This document shows, one piece after another, positions 11,937-25,609 of a DNA stretch of 64,000 nucleotides. How positions within the stretch are numbered: position 1 is the stretch's first letter; each line of letters opens with the position of its first letter. The DNA is from Kudoa neothunni (taxonomy: Eukaryota; Cnidaria): positions 9,238,001-9,302,000 of the forward strand of contig OZ199838.1 of assembly GCA_964304625.1 (NCBI GenBank). The letters run 5' to 3'. Made by a program: the position numbers and the translations under genes. Under the pieces are notes generated by a model. The model worked only from the letters and a program-made list of their open reading frames with translations, searched no databases and was not told the DNA's origin.

Positions 11937-12185
11937 TACGAATTAATGAAATAATTGTTTCTATTTTATATTAGAAATTCAACAAGCTCCTTAAAATTGT
12001 TTCTTATTAATATAATTTATTCGATTACGAGACATTTAATTAATTTTTTCATTAATAAAAATGTTTATATTCAAACCGTACTTGAAACAATTAAATTTGC
12101 TAGGCGGAAAATAATTGATACATAAAAGCAAAATATAAATTAATTATAATAATTTAACTACCGTCAAAAATTCGACGAACTACAG

Positions 12186-13561
12186 CTATGGTCTGAGACC
12201 AATCATCATGATTGAATCTTTTGTTAATCCGATATTATCTAGTTGAAGTTTTACTGGTTCTAGTTTGGGTTCATTTTTCTTAGGGTATTCATAGATTATA
12301 TCGCCAAAGCTGCCGTGTTTCGACTTTAGATTAATTTGCCTTGGGCGAGAACTGTAAAGTATAATAAAACTTTTATATTTAGTTTTGCTGGTGGAGTCAT
12401 TTTTTCTAATTATGTAATAATCATTTTGTCCACCACTAGATGAGGTTGGGAGGCGTTCTATTGTTGGTTTTCCCAATGATTTGTAATAGCTGAATTGGTT
12501 TTTAAGTCGGCAAATCCGTTTTAATTCATCAGCCACATTGTCGATGATGGTGATGGTGGATTCCGAAACTTAGTTGATAAAAATAAATTCCGCTGATTGG
12601 TAAAATGGAGATGAGCATACCTACAAATAATCCATTTTGTTTTATGATTGCTCCCTGGTCATATAAACTAGACACCAAAGTCTTGTACGGATTTGGAGGT
12701 GCACTGGATTCTTCTATATATTACAATGAATCGAACAAAAATCGTCAACAAGAAATACGTGGAGTGTAGATCACATCCTTTGTGGAATAGAAGTCTCTAC
12801 TGGGATGTAAGTTACCATCTTCTAAGGCTGAAAAGGGGATCAAAAATATATCTGCCACAGAGGTGATGGTTTTCCATTCATTCGCCACTTGTTGGAGAAT
12901 GGTTTTGTCTTCAAACTTAAGCATAAGTTTTCCCTCAACTGGGTGTTGAACCAATTTCATGATGCTATGAAAAGCTTCCATTTTTAGTTTCGAAAATGTT
13001 TGACCTTTGAATTTAAGATTAAAATGTTTTAAACCATTCACATCAACTACCATAACTAACAACAAAGCCATGCGCTCCTATGCCCAAATATTTATTTATT
13101 TGATCGAGTTGGCTGGCTTGAAGTTCGACAAAGAAACCTATTCCACGAAATCTTGTGGTTTTTACGAATAATGCGATATCTTGTTTGGTATTTCCTGGGC
13201 TTTCCCTATTAAGTACCAAATTCTTCACTATTATAGTTTGTATACCAATCGACACAAATTCATTGGTGAGATTGCTTAGAAGATTCAACGTCATTTTCGT
13301 CGATGATGATGGTAATGCTTGCTCCAAATCCACCTCTAGACATATTCCTTTTTTGCAATGTGTTTCGAGCGTTTTACTAATTTTTTCGGTTGTGGCTATT
13401 TTGTACGAAACAGTGCACAACAGCACTATTATTATTGCCATTATTGTACCCAAACTAATAAGCGATCCAAAATTAGATGAAGGTTTGTTTTCACCTGCAT
13501 TATCGTTGTTATTTAAGGTTGTGTCACCCGTTTCTGTCATTATTAACCCCCAATCACACAA
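12186..13561 (-). CDS. Divergent SLC3A/4F2hc-like amino-acid transporter heavy chain
   Basis: A type II membrane glycoprotein of the SLC3A kind, which chaperones SLC7 amino-acid exchangers, is the best guess. Exons (minus): 13561-13057, 13046-12759, 12713-12621, 12568-12186, joining to 422 residues. A single hydrophobic segment (SLISLGTIMAIIIVLLCTVSY, about residues 33-53) follows a short cytosolic tail. The ectodomain resembles the 4F2hc TIM barrel: SIGIQTIIVKNLV matches the barrel strand, and GAHGFVV plus DVNGLK matches GVDGFQV-RDIENLK. The C-terminal ADELKRICRLKNQ followed by a beta domain matches the end of the family. It is shorter than 4F2hc, so part of the barrel is missing. Joining the first two exons needs removal of 10 bases (13047-13056), too short for a normal intron. 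An alternative start is the Met at 13540. Confidence 0.55.
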
Positions 13562-14108
13562 TAAATCTCGTAAATTAACTCTATATCGATTAGATTTATA
13601 AATCTATTCAGTTCACTCATCGTAACACGTTTTTGTAATGGCTTAACTAGAATAGGATATATGGAATGGTGGATTAATGTAGAAAATAACTGATAGAGTT
13701 CTGAACTAATAATTTTTTGTTAATTAAAAAATATTATAATCAATTTTACTTCATTTAAATATATCTACTCCACTTTCTTGTTTTAATTTCTCAACTCTAA
13801 TATTAAAAGTTTGCTAAACGGTGTTGTATCCATTTTTATGTTAAATATTCTTCTGTGTTGCATTGCCTTATTTACCAGTTATTGTTATTTTGAGCATAAT
13901 ATAAATTGAGTTATCTCGAGTTCGAATAAACTGAGTTGTTGTCTATCGAAGATTAAGCCTATCAGTGAAGAATATTAACTATAGCCGATTTTTCGGGTAT
14001 CAAAGAATGTTTTGGAAAAGAATCGTCACATCTTTTGATAATACATATTTATAAGAAGTTTTGGTGGTTGATAATATTTATTGTAATAGATAAAACTGAG
14101 CCAAAAAT
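13562..14108. other. Intergenic stretch
   Basis: AT-rich, no recognised gene. It holds the upstream region of the SLC3A-like gene and the 3' end of the membrane-protein gene. Confidence 0.35.
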
Positions 14109-14681
14109 TCATATGTAGCATAGCTCTTGTTTGATACATTTGGTGTGGGATTTTCTATCACTGAAATCAATTAAAAATCTCACAATGGTTTATTACCTTT
14201 TGACCAATGCATGCAATGTGACAATAGTAAAACATATTAAACACAATGTTTTCAAAATTAGAAGGATCACTGCAACACCTACTAATTTTTTGTAACCAAG
14301 ATCCAATGACTTGCTACTATTCTGAATCCTCCTTATCAATATTTTTATGGTGTGAGCTACTGAAAAGTTTATATTTGCCAAGTTGAGCAAGTTAACCACC
14401 AAAAATAAGACTGGGTTCGACACGAGACCATCGATACAATTGAGTATCATTTTTTCGTTCGATAGTGAAGTAATAATATCGTAACCAATAAATATAAATG
14501 AAATTAAAGAGGTGAAAAAAACCTGCAAAAATATGTATCTTCCTGTAATAATTTTCATCCAGTAACAATACACCAGCAGTATCAATGTGGTACACAGACT
14601 AACAGCAAGACACACATCTGACAAAGTGTCGTATGAGAACTTGCTACGGCAGTTTTTCACATATTTCCTCGAAATTTCCAT
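14109..14681 (-). CDS. Unrecognised four-helix membrane protein
   Basis: I do not recognise the family. The main exon 14681-14197 starts MEISRKYVKN and encodes four hydrophobic segments at about residues 24-43, 48-69, 89-113 and 131-156, with a loop rich in basic residues (IRRIQNSSKSLDLGYKK) before the fourth. A 36-nt intron (14196-14161, gtaata...ttcag) joins in phase to exon 14160-14109, giving a hydrophilic tail ending KQELCYI, 178 residues in all. Without splicing the frame would stop seven bases into the intron, so the intron is optional. The length of the open frame and the regular helix pattern support a real gene. It is followed on the same strand by the SLC3A-like gene about 550 bp away. 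Confidence 0.55.
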
Positions 14682-16265
14682 CGATATTTTTTGGAGTATA
14701 TCTACCTTAGAGTTTTTGTGTTATAGATACTATTAGATTAACAGTAACCGGAGGGAATATTTCAACCCCAAATGTGTCGTTTATTTTATCCTATCGTAAA
14801 AAAGAGATTCCAGGAGGAGAATATCTAAGTTCTAAAGTCTCTAAATAACATTTTTTTTCATCTCAAAATAAAAATTATTTTTACCATTATATCCATGTAT
14901 CCTATTCATCTATTGCATTAAATTCGGTTCTATGATTTGACCAATTTAGCCAAATTAAATGTAAAACAGATGGTGCAAAGCGTGTATTAGCACATAGCTG
15001 ATGCTTTGTAATCAAACAATCAAATTATTAATTCTCTGATAAAATCATGTTTCGTAACGTTTCATATCGATTAAATTTTTACCTAGATTTGGATGCATTG
15101 ATTTATTTGCGTTGTATGATTCGCGAATTCTTTTAGGAATCCTAGAAAGGCATCTTTATATTTAAAAAGAATTAATATTTTTACAGTAGTTCTTTTACTG
15201 AGAAACACTGAACACAAAGAGTATTAAAAGGTCAAGAAATGCAATGGTTGAATGAACCGATAGAGATCTCGATATTTCGTTCGTACGTTCACTTATTACG
15301 TGTCAAGAAATTAGACAGATTCGTTAGGGTCACATAAAATGATTCCATTTGAGTATCTTAATGAGTGCTAAAAATACCTATCTTATAATGGTATTGATCC
15401 GAAGAAGACATTGAAAAACACAAAAATAAACAAAAAGTTTAGTTGAAAATTCCCGATATTTAATTTATTCTGTTTATTTTTTTGGAACACACTTCCACAA
15501 AGCTACAAAATGCATGCATCGAAACGGATACCATTTAAAATTCAATCAAATTTCAATAAACGAGGAATAACACCACAACCATGGCGGTAGGCATTCAATT
15601 AATTAAAAATATTCACAGCAAATCATTATTTTAGGAAATTACTTCGACTAAAAGAGATTTTTTAGCGATAAAATGCAAGATTATGTCTCATTGTCCTAAA
15701 ATTTTACTGAACGATTTTCAGCATAAACTTAAACTCGAAGATTTTCTCAAAATTTTTATTAATCATGTTATTGAAAGCAATCAAATTTGACAAATGAAAT
15801 TTCCCAGGTCATTCTTCAATAATCAAATATTTCAAAAGAAATTTCAATCTTATGAACAAATGAAAACTAAATTATGTTTATTGATATCCATTACTTATTC
15901 TTGTCGAATTATGAATTTTTTTAAATTGATGTATGGAATGTTATATTGGTTTAGGTATCGTTTATTAATGAATAAGCTTTATCCTCCTTTAATTTAATCC
16001 CTATTAGGTAGTTTTGAGAATGCCTGATTATTTATTGCAATATAAGAATAGAAATGGGTAGAAATAATTAAATTTAATATATTTTGAATAAATAATAGTG
16101 CCTATCATTCATAAATAAGATTATTTGGTATTAAAAAAAAGTAATCACACAGCTGCACATTCCATTTACGATTTACTAAAAATCCAGAATAGGAGCAACC
16201 AATTTTAAATTCCTTATAAAAAGGTAACTATTATCATCGCGCCTAGAGGAAATTAATAAATCATA
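14682..16265. other. Gene-free stretch
   Basis: Very AT-rich. Short open frames occur but none resembles a known protein. No terminal repeats recognised. Confidence 0.35.
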
Positions 16266-16743
16266 TTTTATACCAGTAGTTCTTAATCTTTCTTGTTTGC
16301 AGACCCCAAATGTGTTCATTGGACTAAACACGAATCCTATTTTGTTTTCATGCATATACATTTTTAACGTAAATTATTTATCTTATGTTCCTAATTATAT
16401 TAAAATATACTTGACGTAAATAAATATTTAACGGTTTTGTTTTAAAATATATATGAACAATTTTTAATTTTCATCAAATAACCTAATAAATGGCTTTTGT
16501 TTTTTTGGCCTTTTTATAAAATAAATAGTAACACAAAGGAATTCTATAACAAATATAAAATATTTATAAGAAACAATAAAGCAAGGATATATTGGATTTT
16601 TTTAATAATCACACTAATATTAAAAAATTCTGAATTATATGCAATGTATGTTGATAACATTAGAATCAAGCTTGATTAAAATCAATCGCGAATTATTTTG
16701 AATTTGTCCAAGGACCCCCAAGTAGAGAACCGCTGCTCTATAG
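16266..16743. mobile_element. Nonautonomous hAT element
   Basis: Left end CAGTAGTTCTTAATCTTTC followed by GACCCC at 16274, right end complement of CAGCGGTTCTCTACTTGGGG at 16735, so a 462-bp element with hAT-type ends. The flanking octamers (TTTTATAC and CTCTATAG) match at only 5 of 8, so the duplication is decayed or the border is off. No transposase frame inside. Confidence 0.7.
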
Positions 16744-17076
16744 TTTACACAATTCGTTTGGCTATATTATTCAAAATTTTTAGGGCGGAAAAAGGAATTC
16801 TATTTTATAAAACAAACGGCCCTTTATTTAAAGAAGAACAAAAACAAAATGTTGAGTAACTCACACTCGAGAAATTAGTGAAAATAAGATTATGCTTAAA
16901 GACAACAATAGTAAGCTTTGGAATATTAATTAAATTTAATATTTAAGCGAGATTTTCTTGACTAAAGTTCAATTAAATTCGGAAACCAATCACGAAATGG
17001 TGAGAAAAAGATTATTGCACAATAGAACAAAATCATTCTGCTGATGTCAAATGTTCCTGAACGGTGTAATTTCTAA
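16744..17076. other. 3' flank of CAD
   Basis: AT-rich spacer between the hAT element and the CAD stop codon; nothing else recognised. Confidence 0.35.
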
Positions 17077-20000
17077 TTAGTTAGAATTATTATATCTCGT
17101 TTCATCAAAAAGAATCGCGGCCATCAGCGCCATTCTCACAAAAACGCCATAACGGACTTGTCTAAAGTATGCCGATCTGGGGTCACTATCAATCGAACAG
17201 CTAAACGAAAGTTTTAGTCTCAGATAATAACACATATGGATACTGGATTTCATCTACACGAGGCAATGGATGCAAAACGACCATGTTGGATTTGGCTTTA
17301 GTTAGAAGCTTATCGTCGATTGTGAAACAACCTTTGTGTTTGTTGTATTCGTCCTCAGAGGAGAACCTTTCTTTTTGGATACGAGTCATGTATAGAACAT
17401 CACATTTGGATATCACATCGTCAATATTGTCACACTCGATTTGTTTGATTTGACTGTTCTGAGAAACATAATTTTTGATTTCCTGTGGCATAGCCAACTC
17501 TTTAGGTGAAACGTAGATCAGCGAATCTGTTTCATACTGAGTGAGTAGTTTAGCCAACGAATGTACTGTGCGACCATTTTTCAAATCTCCAACAAAAGCA
17601 ATTCTCAATTTATTCACTGTACCTATTTCTTCTCGAATGGTGAAGCAGTCTAATAAGGCTTGCGATGGGTGTTCTCCAACACCATCACCTGCATTTATCA
17701 CAGGTATTGTCATGAGAGAATTAGCCAACTTAATTGTACCAACTTTGGGATGTCGAAGAACCATAGCGTCAGCGAAACTAGAGAGAACTCGTAGAGTGTC
17801 TTCCAAAGTTTCGCCTTTGGTCATTGAGCTATCTGATGGGTTGAAGCACAACACACTACCACCAAGACGTTGTATTGCACTTTGAAACGATGACATTGTA
17901 CGGGTGCTACTTTCGAAGAAGGCCAAAGAAATGACTCTACCGCGAAGGAGTGGTGGTACGACACCATTGGAATCGGTGATTTTTTGGAATTCAGATGCCA
18001 ACTTAAACAAAAATCTCAGATGATCTCTGTTGCAAGCTTCGCTACTCAGGAAACTTTTATTTTGAAAATTAATCCTGAAATTTGACCTTAAAAGTTGAAT
18101 AATTCTCAATGATGAACCTTGGACAGTATCGATATTCATGTTGGATGCGATGAATGCATTTTCAGACACATGACGGATTCGTAACGATGAATCATTATCC
18201 AAAGTGTTTTTATCAGTAATAATATTTTTTTTGTGCGTCTTGTGTGATTGCCACAGTTTTGAGTTGTCAACAGCCGAATCCTCCGCTGTAGTTTCGGCCC
18301 AAATTTTCGCGTTAATACCAAAACCTGGATCAACAAAAATTTTCCCTGCCACCATCACCATTCGACCTCTAATGAATACTCTCAACACTTTTGCACACAC
18401 AACTTTTCCATCGAAAGGAGTCCAGCCTGCTTTAGTATATTGTTCACTGGACTTGATTGTGTACTCGGGCCCGAATTCGATATCCACAAAAGTTGAAGGT
18501 TGGTCCGTTAGGTGGAATATTCTCTTTGGATTGTCGTGCAACCTGATTACGATGTCCTCAATAGTTAGTCTGCCTTCTTTCACAGCAGTGAACAACAAAG
18601 GGAGCATGGTTTCAACACCTGGGAAGCCTGGAGGGGGCGAATCACCATCTTTTTCCTCTAGCAAATGAGGTGCATGATCAGTGGCAAAGCAATCAATGTA
18701 TTCGAGATTGGCCCATAAGGCATCCTGATCTTCCTTACTGTTTAAAGGTGGTTTCACTGTTTTTCTACCGTTGCAGCATGACGAAATGGGAGATATTGTC
18801 GAAATATCGAAATCTTCAGCGCACAAAAACAAATGATGAGGTGTAACCTCACAGGTGATTGGAAGTCCTTGCTGCTTGGCGATTCTGATCATGTTAATTT
18901 CCTCTTTGGTGCTGATGTGACAAATGTGGACTGGCTTTTTGTAGACTGAAGCCAAAAAGAGAATAGCAGAAAGTGTTGCACCTTCCGCATGACACAAGAT
19001 TGGCACTTTCCATCGTTCATCCCAATTCTCAAAGTGTTTAATCCATTTCTCAAATGATGCCATTTTCAGAGTAGAAAAAGTGTCATTGAGATACATTTTC
19101 ATACCGAATGAACGAGAAACCAGCTCGCTATTGATTACACAAACGTTATTTTCTGTTGCACCAATGTAGAGACCAAAATCACAAAAAGTTTTTGAATTTG
19201 CTAATTTTTCAACCATTGACAACGTTTCCATATCAACAACTGGTGGGTGGGTGTTTGGCATACACAATACACAAGTAATGCCACCCATTATGGCGGCCTT
19301 AGTGCCAGTGGAGAAATCTTCTTTGTGCTCGCCACCGGGTTCTCTCATGTGTGTGTGGACATCAACAAGGCCTGGCAATCTTATGATATTTCCTGAAAGG
19401 ATCGTATCAACTGTAGGATCCACAGTAAGTGAACAATGGTAATATGCAAGTGATTTGGTAAACATTCTAATGTTATTTTTTTCAGTTATCAATGGTATCG
19501 AATAATCCACTGCGGCTCTACGAATTTGATAGCCAAGTGTGTCAAAGTTGGCATCGGACTTTAGGTAGTAATTCATTGGAACATTGATAATCAAGTCGAT
19601 ATGATGTTGCGTGAAGAATTTTTTAACATCAAACAAAAGCGAATGTTGTCGGTGTTTGGACCTGATGCTACCATCTGTGTTAGTTGAGTCGGGTCGTTCA
19701 TCCAACGAGAACACACCCTTTTTCATATTGATACCATGCTCTCGATAGAAATCAACCGTGCCACTCGATCCGTACAAGGTGTAGCCATATTGTTGTAGTT
19801 GATAGAGAGACTCAACCAAGTCTAACTTGGTTTTATAAGGACCAATAGAGACAAACACATGTTTCTTTTGTGGGATTTTAAACCCGGTAGAAACAAGAGC
19901 CTTCAGATAGGCGTCATAATGATTTTTACCAAAGCAAGCAACTTCGCCTGTGGATGCCATTTCAACCCCAGTTCTAACGTCTGCGTATGTGAGTTGTGAA

Positions 20001-23000
20001 AATGAAAACTGTGGCACTTTAACTGCCGCCCTTATTTTTGAATAATCAAAAACTATCGGCTCCACGCTTATTCCAATGAAGATCTGGGTCGCAATAGCCA
20101 TGAAATCGCAATTCAAAACTTTGGAAACGAATGGAAAAGATCTAGACACCCGCAAATTGCATTCAATCACTCTCAGTTGGTTGTTGGAAGCGATCAGCTG
20201 CAAATTGAAAGGACCAGACACATTAAGAGCCTCCGATATACCAAATGTTATTCGATAGATCTCATCTAGAGTTTCGGTGTTAAGATTTTGCGGTGGTAAC
20301 AGCAGAGACGCGTCACCAGAATGAGTACCAGCATTTTCTACGTGCTCAGAAACTGCTATGCAAATTATTTTCCCATTGGAAGCTACTGCATCCACGTCAA
20401 TCTCCTTAGCATTCAAAATAAACTTTGTAATCACCACAGGATATTCTTTGGAGACAGTGACTGCATTAGACAAATAGGACTTTAGTTCGTCATCATTTGA
20501 GGCAACATTCATAGCTGCTCCACTTAACACATACGAAGGACGTACCAAACATGGATAACCAACTAGCTTGCAAAACTCCTTGGCTTCATCAAGTGTGGTC
20601 AACTCTTTCCATTCCGGTTGCTTAATACTGATACTGTCGATGAGGCGTGAAAATTTAAACCTGTTTTCTGCAGTGTCGATCATCTCGGGTGGAGTACCCA
20701 AGATATTGACACCTGCCCTGTGCAGTCCCATTGCAATATTATTTGGGAGTTGGCCGCCCATCGACAAAATTACACCAAACGGTTTCTCAAGTGCATATAT
20801 ATCTAGCACGACTTCCAATGAAATTTCGTCAAAATATAACCGATCGCATTCATCATAATCTGTGCTCACAGTTTCAGGGTTAAAGTTTATCATAATGGGT
20901 TTCCAACCTTGACGTCTAAGCTCTTTGATACAGGAGACAGAACAACAATCGAATTCGACACTACTTCCAATACGGTAGACACCGGAACCCAACACAATTA
21001 TACTTTTTGAAATAGCTCCATTCTCAAATTTCACGTCATGTTCCTCAGAAACATAAGTTAAGTAGAGATAGTTGGTAGTTGCTATGTATTCGCCGGCAAC
21101 GGTATCAATCTGACGAACAAATGGAGTGATTGAATTTTTATGACGATAATTGCGAACGGCTACAGGTGTAGAACAGAAAATATCAGCCAACTGAATATCA
21201 GAGAATCCCAACTGTTTCAACTTTCTAATATATGACACTTCAAGCGAATCAAATGAAAAGTTCGGACTTTGTTCAAAGAGTTGTTTGGCTCGCTTCGAAT
21301 GCTCCACAACATTTTTCATACGATAAAGAAACCATTTGTCGATTTTAGTTAAATTGTGGATATGCTCAATTGTTTGGTTAGCGTCTAACGCAGCTGCAAC
21401 AAAAAATATTCTCATATCTGATGGATGACATAACTCGTCATCATTAGGTGTAAGTCCAGCTCCATTAAAACCTGTGGCACCAACATCCACCATTCGGATT
21501 GACTTTTGTAGAGCCTCTTCAAACGAGCGACCAATTGCCATAACCTCTCCAACACTTTTCATAGAGGTGCCAATTCGTGTGGAAATTTTTGAAAATTTAC
21601 TCATATCCCATCTTGGCATTTTAATCACAACATAGTCTAAACTTGGTTCGAAACAAGCACTAGTCCAAAATTTTGTGCCATCAATCGATCCAGAAGTGGC
21701 AGTGTTGGCAAGATTAGGTAGTGAAACTCCAAGAGACAGCTTTGCTCCCACATAAGCTAGGGGATATCCGGTGGCTTTGGATGCCAAAGCAGAACTTCTT
21801 GATAATCGAGCATTCACCTCAATAATGTAATATTGTTTGGAATACGGATCAAGCGCATATTGAATGTTACACTCACCAACAATCTTCAAATGACGTACCA
21901 CCTTTATTGCTACTGCTCTCAGGGTGTGATAATCTGAATCGTCCAATGTCTGACTAGGAGCAATTACAATAGATTCACCAGTGTGAATACCAAGCGGATC
22001 AATATTTTCCATATTACAAACGGTTATACAGTTATCGTTCGCATCTCTCACCACCTCATATTCCAATTCCTTCCAACCAATCAGCGATTTATCAATTATT
22101 ATTTGCGGGGTGCACTGAAGAGCTGTTGACACCAATGATTCTAGTTGAGAGGGATTGCTTGCGAAGCCAGAACCTTTGCCACCAAGTGTGTAAGCGGCAC
22201 GAATCATAACTGGATAATGGAGTTGCTCAGCGGCAGACAATGCTTCTTGAACGCTGGTAGCAGTGATACTTGGGGCCACAGGTTCGCCGATTTCTCTCAT
22301 TTTATTGGCAAAAATCTGCCTATCTTCTGTCCAACGTATTGTCTCCACATTGGTACCCAATACGGTGACATTATATTTGGTTAAAATGCCCAAACGATCT
22401 AACTCTAAGCCACAATTCAAAGCGGTTTGTCCACCGAATGATAACAATATCGCATCGGGACGTTCAAGCTCAATCACTTGAGTAACACATTCGGTGTTAA
22501 CGGGCACAAGATAAACTGAATCAGCCAAACCGCGCGTAGTTTGAACAGTTGCCACATTCGGATTCACCAATATAGTGTAAATGTTTTCTTCCTTCAGTGC
22601 TTTGATAGCTTGTGACCCTGAATAATCAAATTCACCAGCTTGGCCAATACACAAACCACCGGAGCCAAGTATTAAAACGCGTCTCTTATATTTCGTGTCT
22701 GTAGGCAACTGTTGCCATGCAAGAATGTTCTCTGGAACTTTGGAAAACACACCTCGACCACCAAGGCAATTTTTAAAAGTCTCCTCAAAATTTGGAATAT
22801 TATTAGCGATCTTGTTATTCGATCGACGCGACTTTGTGTAAGATGAGCACATATTCTCAAACACTGTGAACAAAAACTCAGAACCTCTGGGACCGGCAGA
22901 ATGTTCTGGATGGAATTGGACAGAAAAATATGGAAGCGTTTGATGATATATGCCTTCAACTGATTTGTCGTTAATATTTTGGTAGAGCATTTTCCACCTG

Positions 23001-24035
23001 CTGTCTACCAATGATGTATGTGGCGTTAGGGAAACGGCATATCCGTGATTTTGAGAAGTAATCACACAACTATTGCAGATGGTGTCAACACATGGTTGAT
23101 TATGTCCACGGTTGCCATACATCATTTTATAGGTTGTGAAACCAGCCGCTAAACACAATATTTGATGCCCCAAACAGACGCCCATAATTGGGATGTCGAT
23201 TTCGTTTTCAATAATTTTTCTAACATTCTCAACCAATGTCATGTAATCTTCAGGATCTCCAGGTCCATTACTCAGGTAGATCGCATCATATTTATGGGAG
23301 AGAATTTCATCCGTGAAATCATAGTTTAAAGGAACCATTCTAATAGATATACCATTCTGGAGGAGATATTTCAATTGGCTGAATTTAATACCACAATCCA
23401 CCACAAGAACATTCAATCCCTTGTCACACTTTGATTTATAATTGCAAATATCCTCGTTCATTTTAAGTTTTTGAAATCGTTTACTAATAGAATCCGGGCT
23501 GAGGACAGTTTGATCAACTTTATTATCAAAGCAGCTAGCATCATTGTTGGAATGTGAGTCCAAAATAATCTTTCCTTTGGTGGTTCCTTTATCACGTAGA
23601 TACTTGGTGAAACTTCTAGTGTCTATTCCTTCAATGCCAACAACTTTATGATCAGTTAACCATTGGCTGAGAGATTTCCTGGAGAGATGATGACTTTCTT
23701 CGCCATTTGGAATGCACTGTGTCACCACTAGACCAGATACCCACAGTCTGTTGGACTCGAAAAATTTAGGAAAACCATATTCATCCTTAAGTTCTTCATC
23801 TGGAACTCCGTAGTTACCAACTAACGGATAGGTCATAACTAAAATCTGTCCAAAATAGGAAGGATCTGATAAAGTTTCAGAGTATCCAACCATTCCGGTC
23901 TGGAACACTATCAAGAGAACAATTTATAGGAATATGGCAGTTATTAAGCCTACCAATTTCGCCACATGTATTGCCTACATATCCGAAGGGAGTTCCTCTA
24001 AATTCTTTCCCGTCTTCAAGCACTAATGTCGCCAT
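17077..24035 (-). CDS. CAD: CAD: carbamoyl-phosphate synthetase / aspartate transcarbamylase / dihydroorotase
   Basis: Cytosolic trifunctional enzyme for the first three steps of de novo pyrimidine synthesis: glutamine, bicarbonate and ATP to carbamoyl phosphate, then carbamoyl aspartate, then dihydroorotate. Three exons join in phase: 24035-23954 (MATLVLEDG...GEI), 23907-17244 (6664 nt) and 17185-17077, giving 2284 residues against 2225 in human. Order: GATase (about 1-365; nucleophile in [13 protein letters not shown]), two CPSase halves with ATP-grasp motifs ([29 protein letters not shown]), an allosteric region, DHOase ([32 protein letters not shown] zinc and substrate residues), a linker, and ATCase ([21 protein letters not shown]). 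The last exon supplies [20 protein letters not shown], the ATCase C-terminal helix that is lost if translation stops at 17201. All key residues are present; it looks functional. Confidence 0.97.
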
Positions 24036-25609
24036 AATTAAGCCACCTTGCTTTCTAATCTTCGGAATAACTACAAAGTACTTAAAATTAAATGACAATG
24101 AATTCTGGTAGATTTTCGTCCTAGAACTTAGCTCATTTATTAGTTATTAGCCTGCGTAATAATAAAACTGTTTTTCCGAAACCGTCACAGTAGATTTGAA
24201 ATAAAATATGGTTGATAAATTCGCGTAACCTTAAGAGCTTAACTGATTGTTATATTTAATCCTAAAATCTCTAGGTAGCACTTAAAAAAAATCCGGAAAT
24301 TTCCTATTTATTATAAGGTTGTTAAATGTATGTATAATCTACATTAGGTGTTATACACAAGTTTATAGAAGAGAGACATCTTAAGTTCATTACACTGGTC
24401 CTATCCTCTAAAAAATAGTCACGCGTTAAGTATTAAGTTTAATGCAGATTTCAATTCCAACTCTGGCCTGTAAATACTCCGTTTGGTAGAGATTCCATTA
24501 GAATCAATATTAAAATTGAACAATTGCAATATTTACGATTTCACTAATATAGCGGAATTATGAAAGAGTAAAGAAAGATATTCACATTAAGAACTCACCT
24601 ATAGCTACTTATTATTCTTGTGACGAACATCGAATTAAATATTAAATATTTATTTAACAAACACAACGTTTTCTCTCAAATTAGATCCTAGTTATTTGTT
24701 CACACGGTAACTACATTACAAGATTAGCGTCATCACCTCATACCTGTGGAATAATGATGGAGTAGGAAAAATATCCACTTTTACAAAAGCATGCGACCCA
24801 CAACAGGACTTTGCATTGTGACCCTTGAACGATTTGATACGGTTGTCCAAAAATAAACTTTCACGCGTGCACAAACGGACTTTAAGTTTTGGAGCTACAA
24901 TGTCATCAATTTATTATTGTGTGATTTCGAAGTTTTACATCGACCTGAGATACACTGCGATGTAAATAAATTAGGTTAAAAATTTGTGGCTAATGTGAAG
25001 TGTATGCATGTTGCGGGGGCGCCATATGTCGTAAACCTTCGTGTACATGTTATGGTTTAGGATTAAATAATTGGGCTAATTGTATGCTTGTTTTTAGTAA
25101 AGTGCATTGATATTAGCAAAATCGAATTATTTGGTACGACCAACATTCGTCGACGCGTGCGTATTGACTGATTTAAATCCTTATAAAATTTGATTATTTT
25201 TTTTAAAAAATAGACAACTAAACAAATATATAATGCATAAAATCAAATTAAATTATAAATTATGATATATATATATATATACAAATCACGACTGGGGTCA
25301 TTTTCGACGTTAGAACCATAAAAATAATACATTTCCAAACAAATTTCTAAAAATTCTTCCCTACTGTGTCACAGCGGATTCTCCGATGCCTAATTGGGAA
25401 GCGCCGACCTAACGTAGAAAAATTTGATCTCAGCTAAATCTTCATCAAAATTATTTTATTTGTATACACAAAAGTTATTTTTCAATAATATCACAATTTT
25501 TGAAATAAAATTATTGGTCTCTGCAGTAGCAATATAAGTCAGTCTTGCACATCAGGCTCACGAAGAGACCAACCGCGCACGCAGCAGATTCTCGTGGTCA
25601 TCCTCGGAA
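24036..25609. promoter_or_regulatory. Divergent intergenic region between CAD and RPL34
   Basis: About 1.6 kb with CAD leaving to the left and RPL34 to the right, so it must hold both promoters. No coding frame is recognised. A (TA)n run lies at about 25262-25280. A relatively GC-rich patch (25500-25605) just upstream of the RPL34 ATG includes ctcgaag-like and pyrimidine-rich stretches, but I cannot name a factor site. Confidence 0.4.

Noticed and set aside
12900-13601. Plus-strand frames opposite the SLC3A-like gene
   Set aside because: They are antisense shadows; only the minus strand shows an anchor, family motifs and splice sites in phase.
18136-18668. Open frames on both strands inside CAD
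   Set aside because: They are shadows of the CAD reading frame with no similarity to known proteins and no independent start context.
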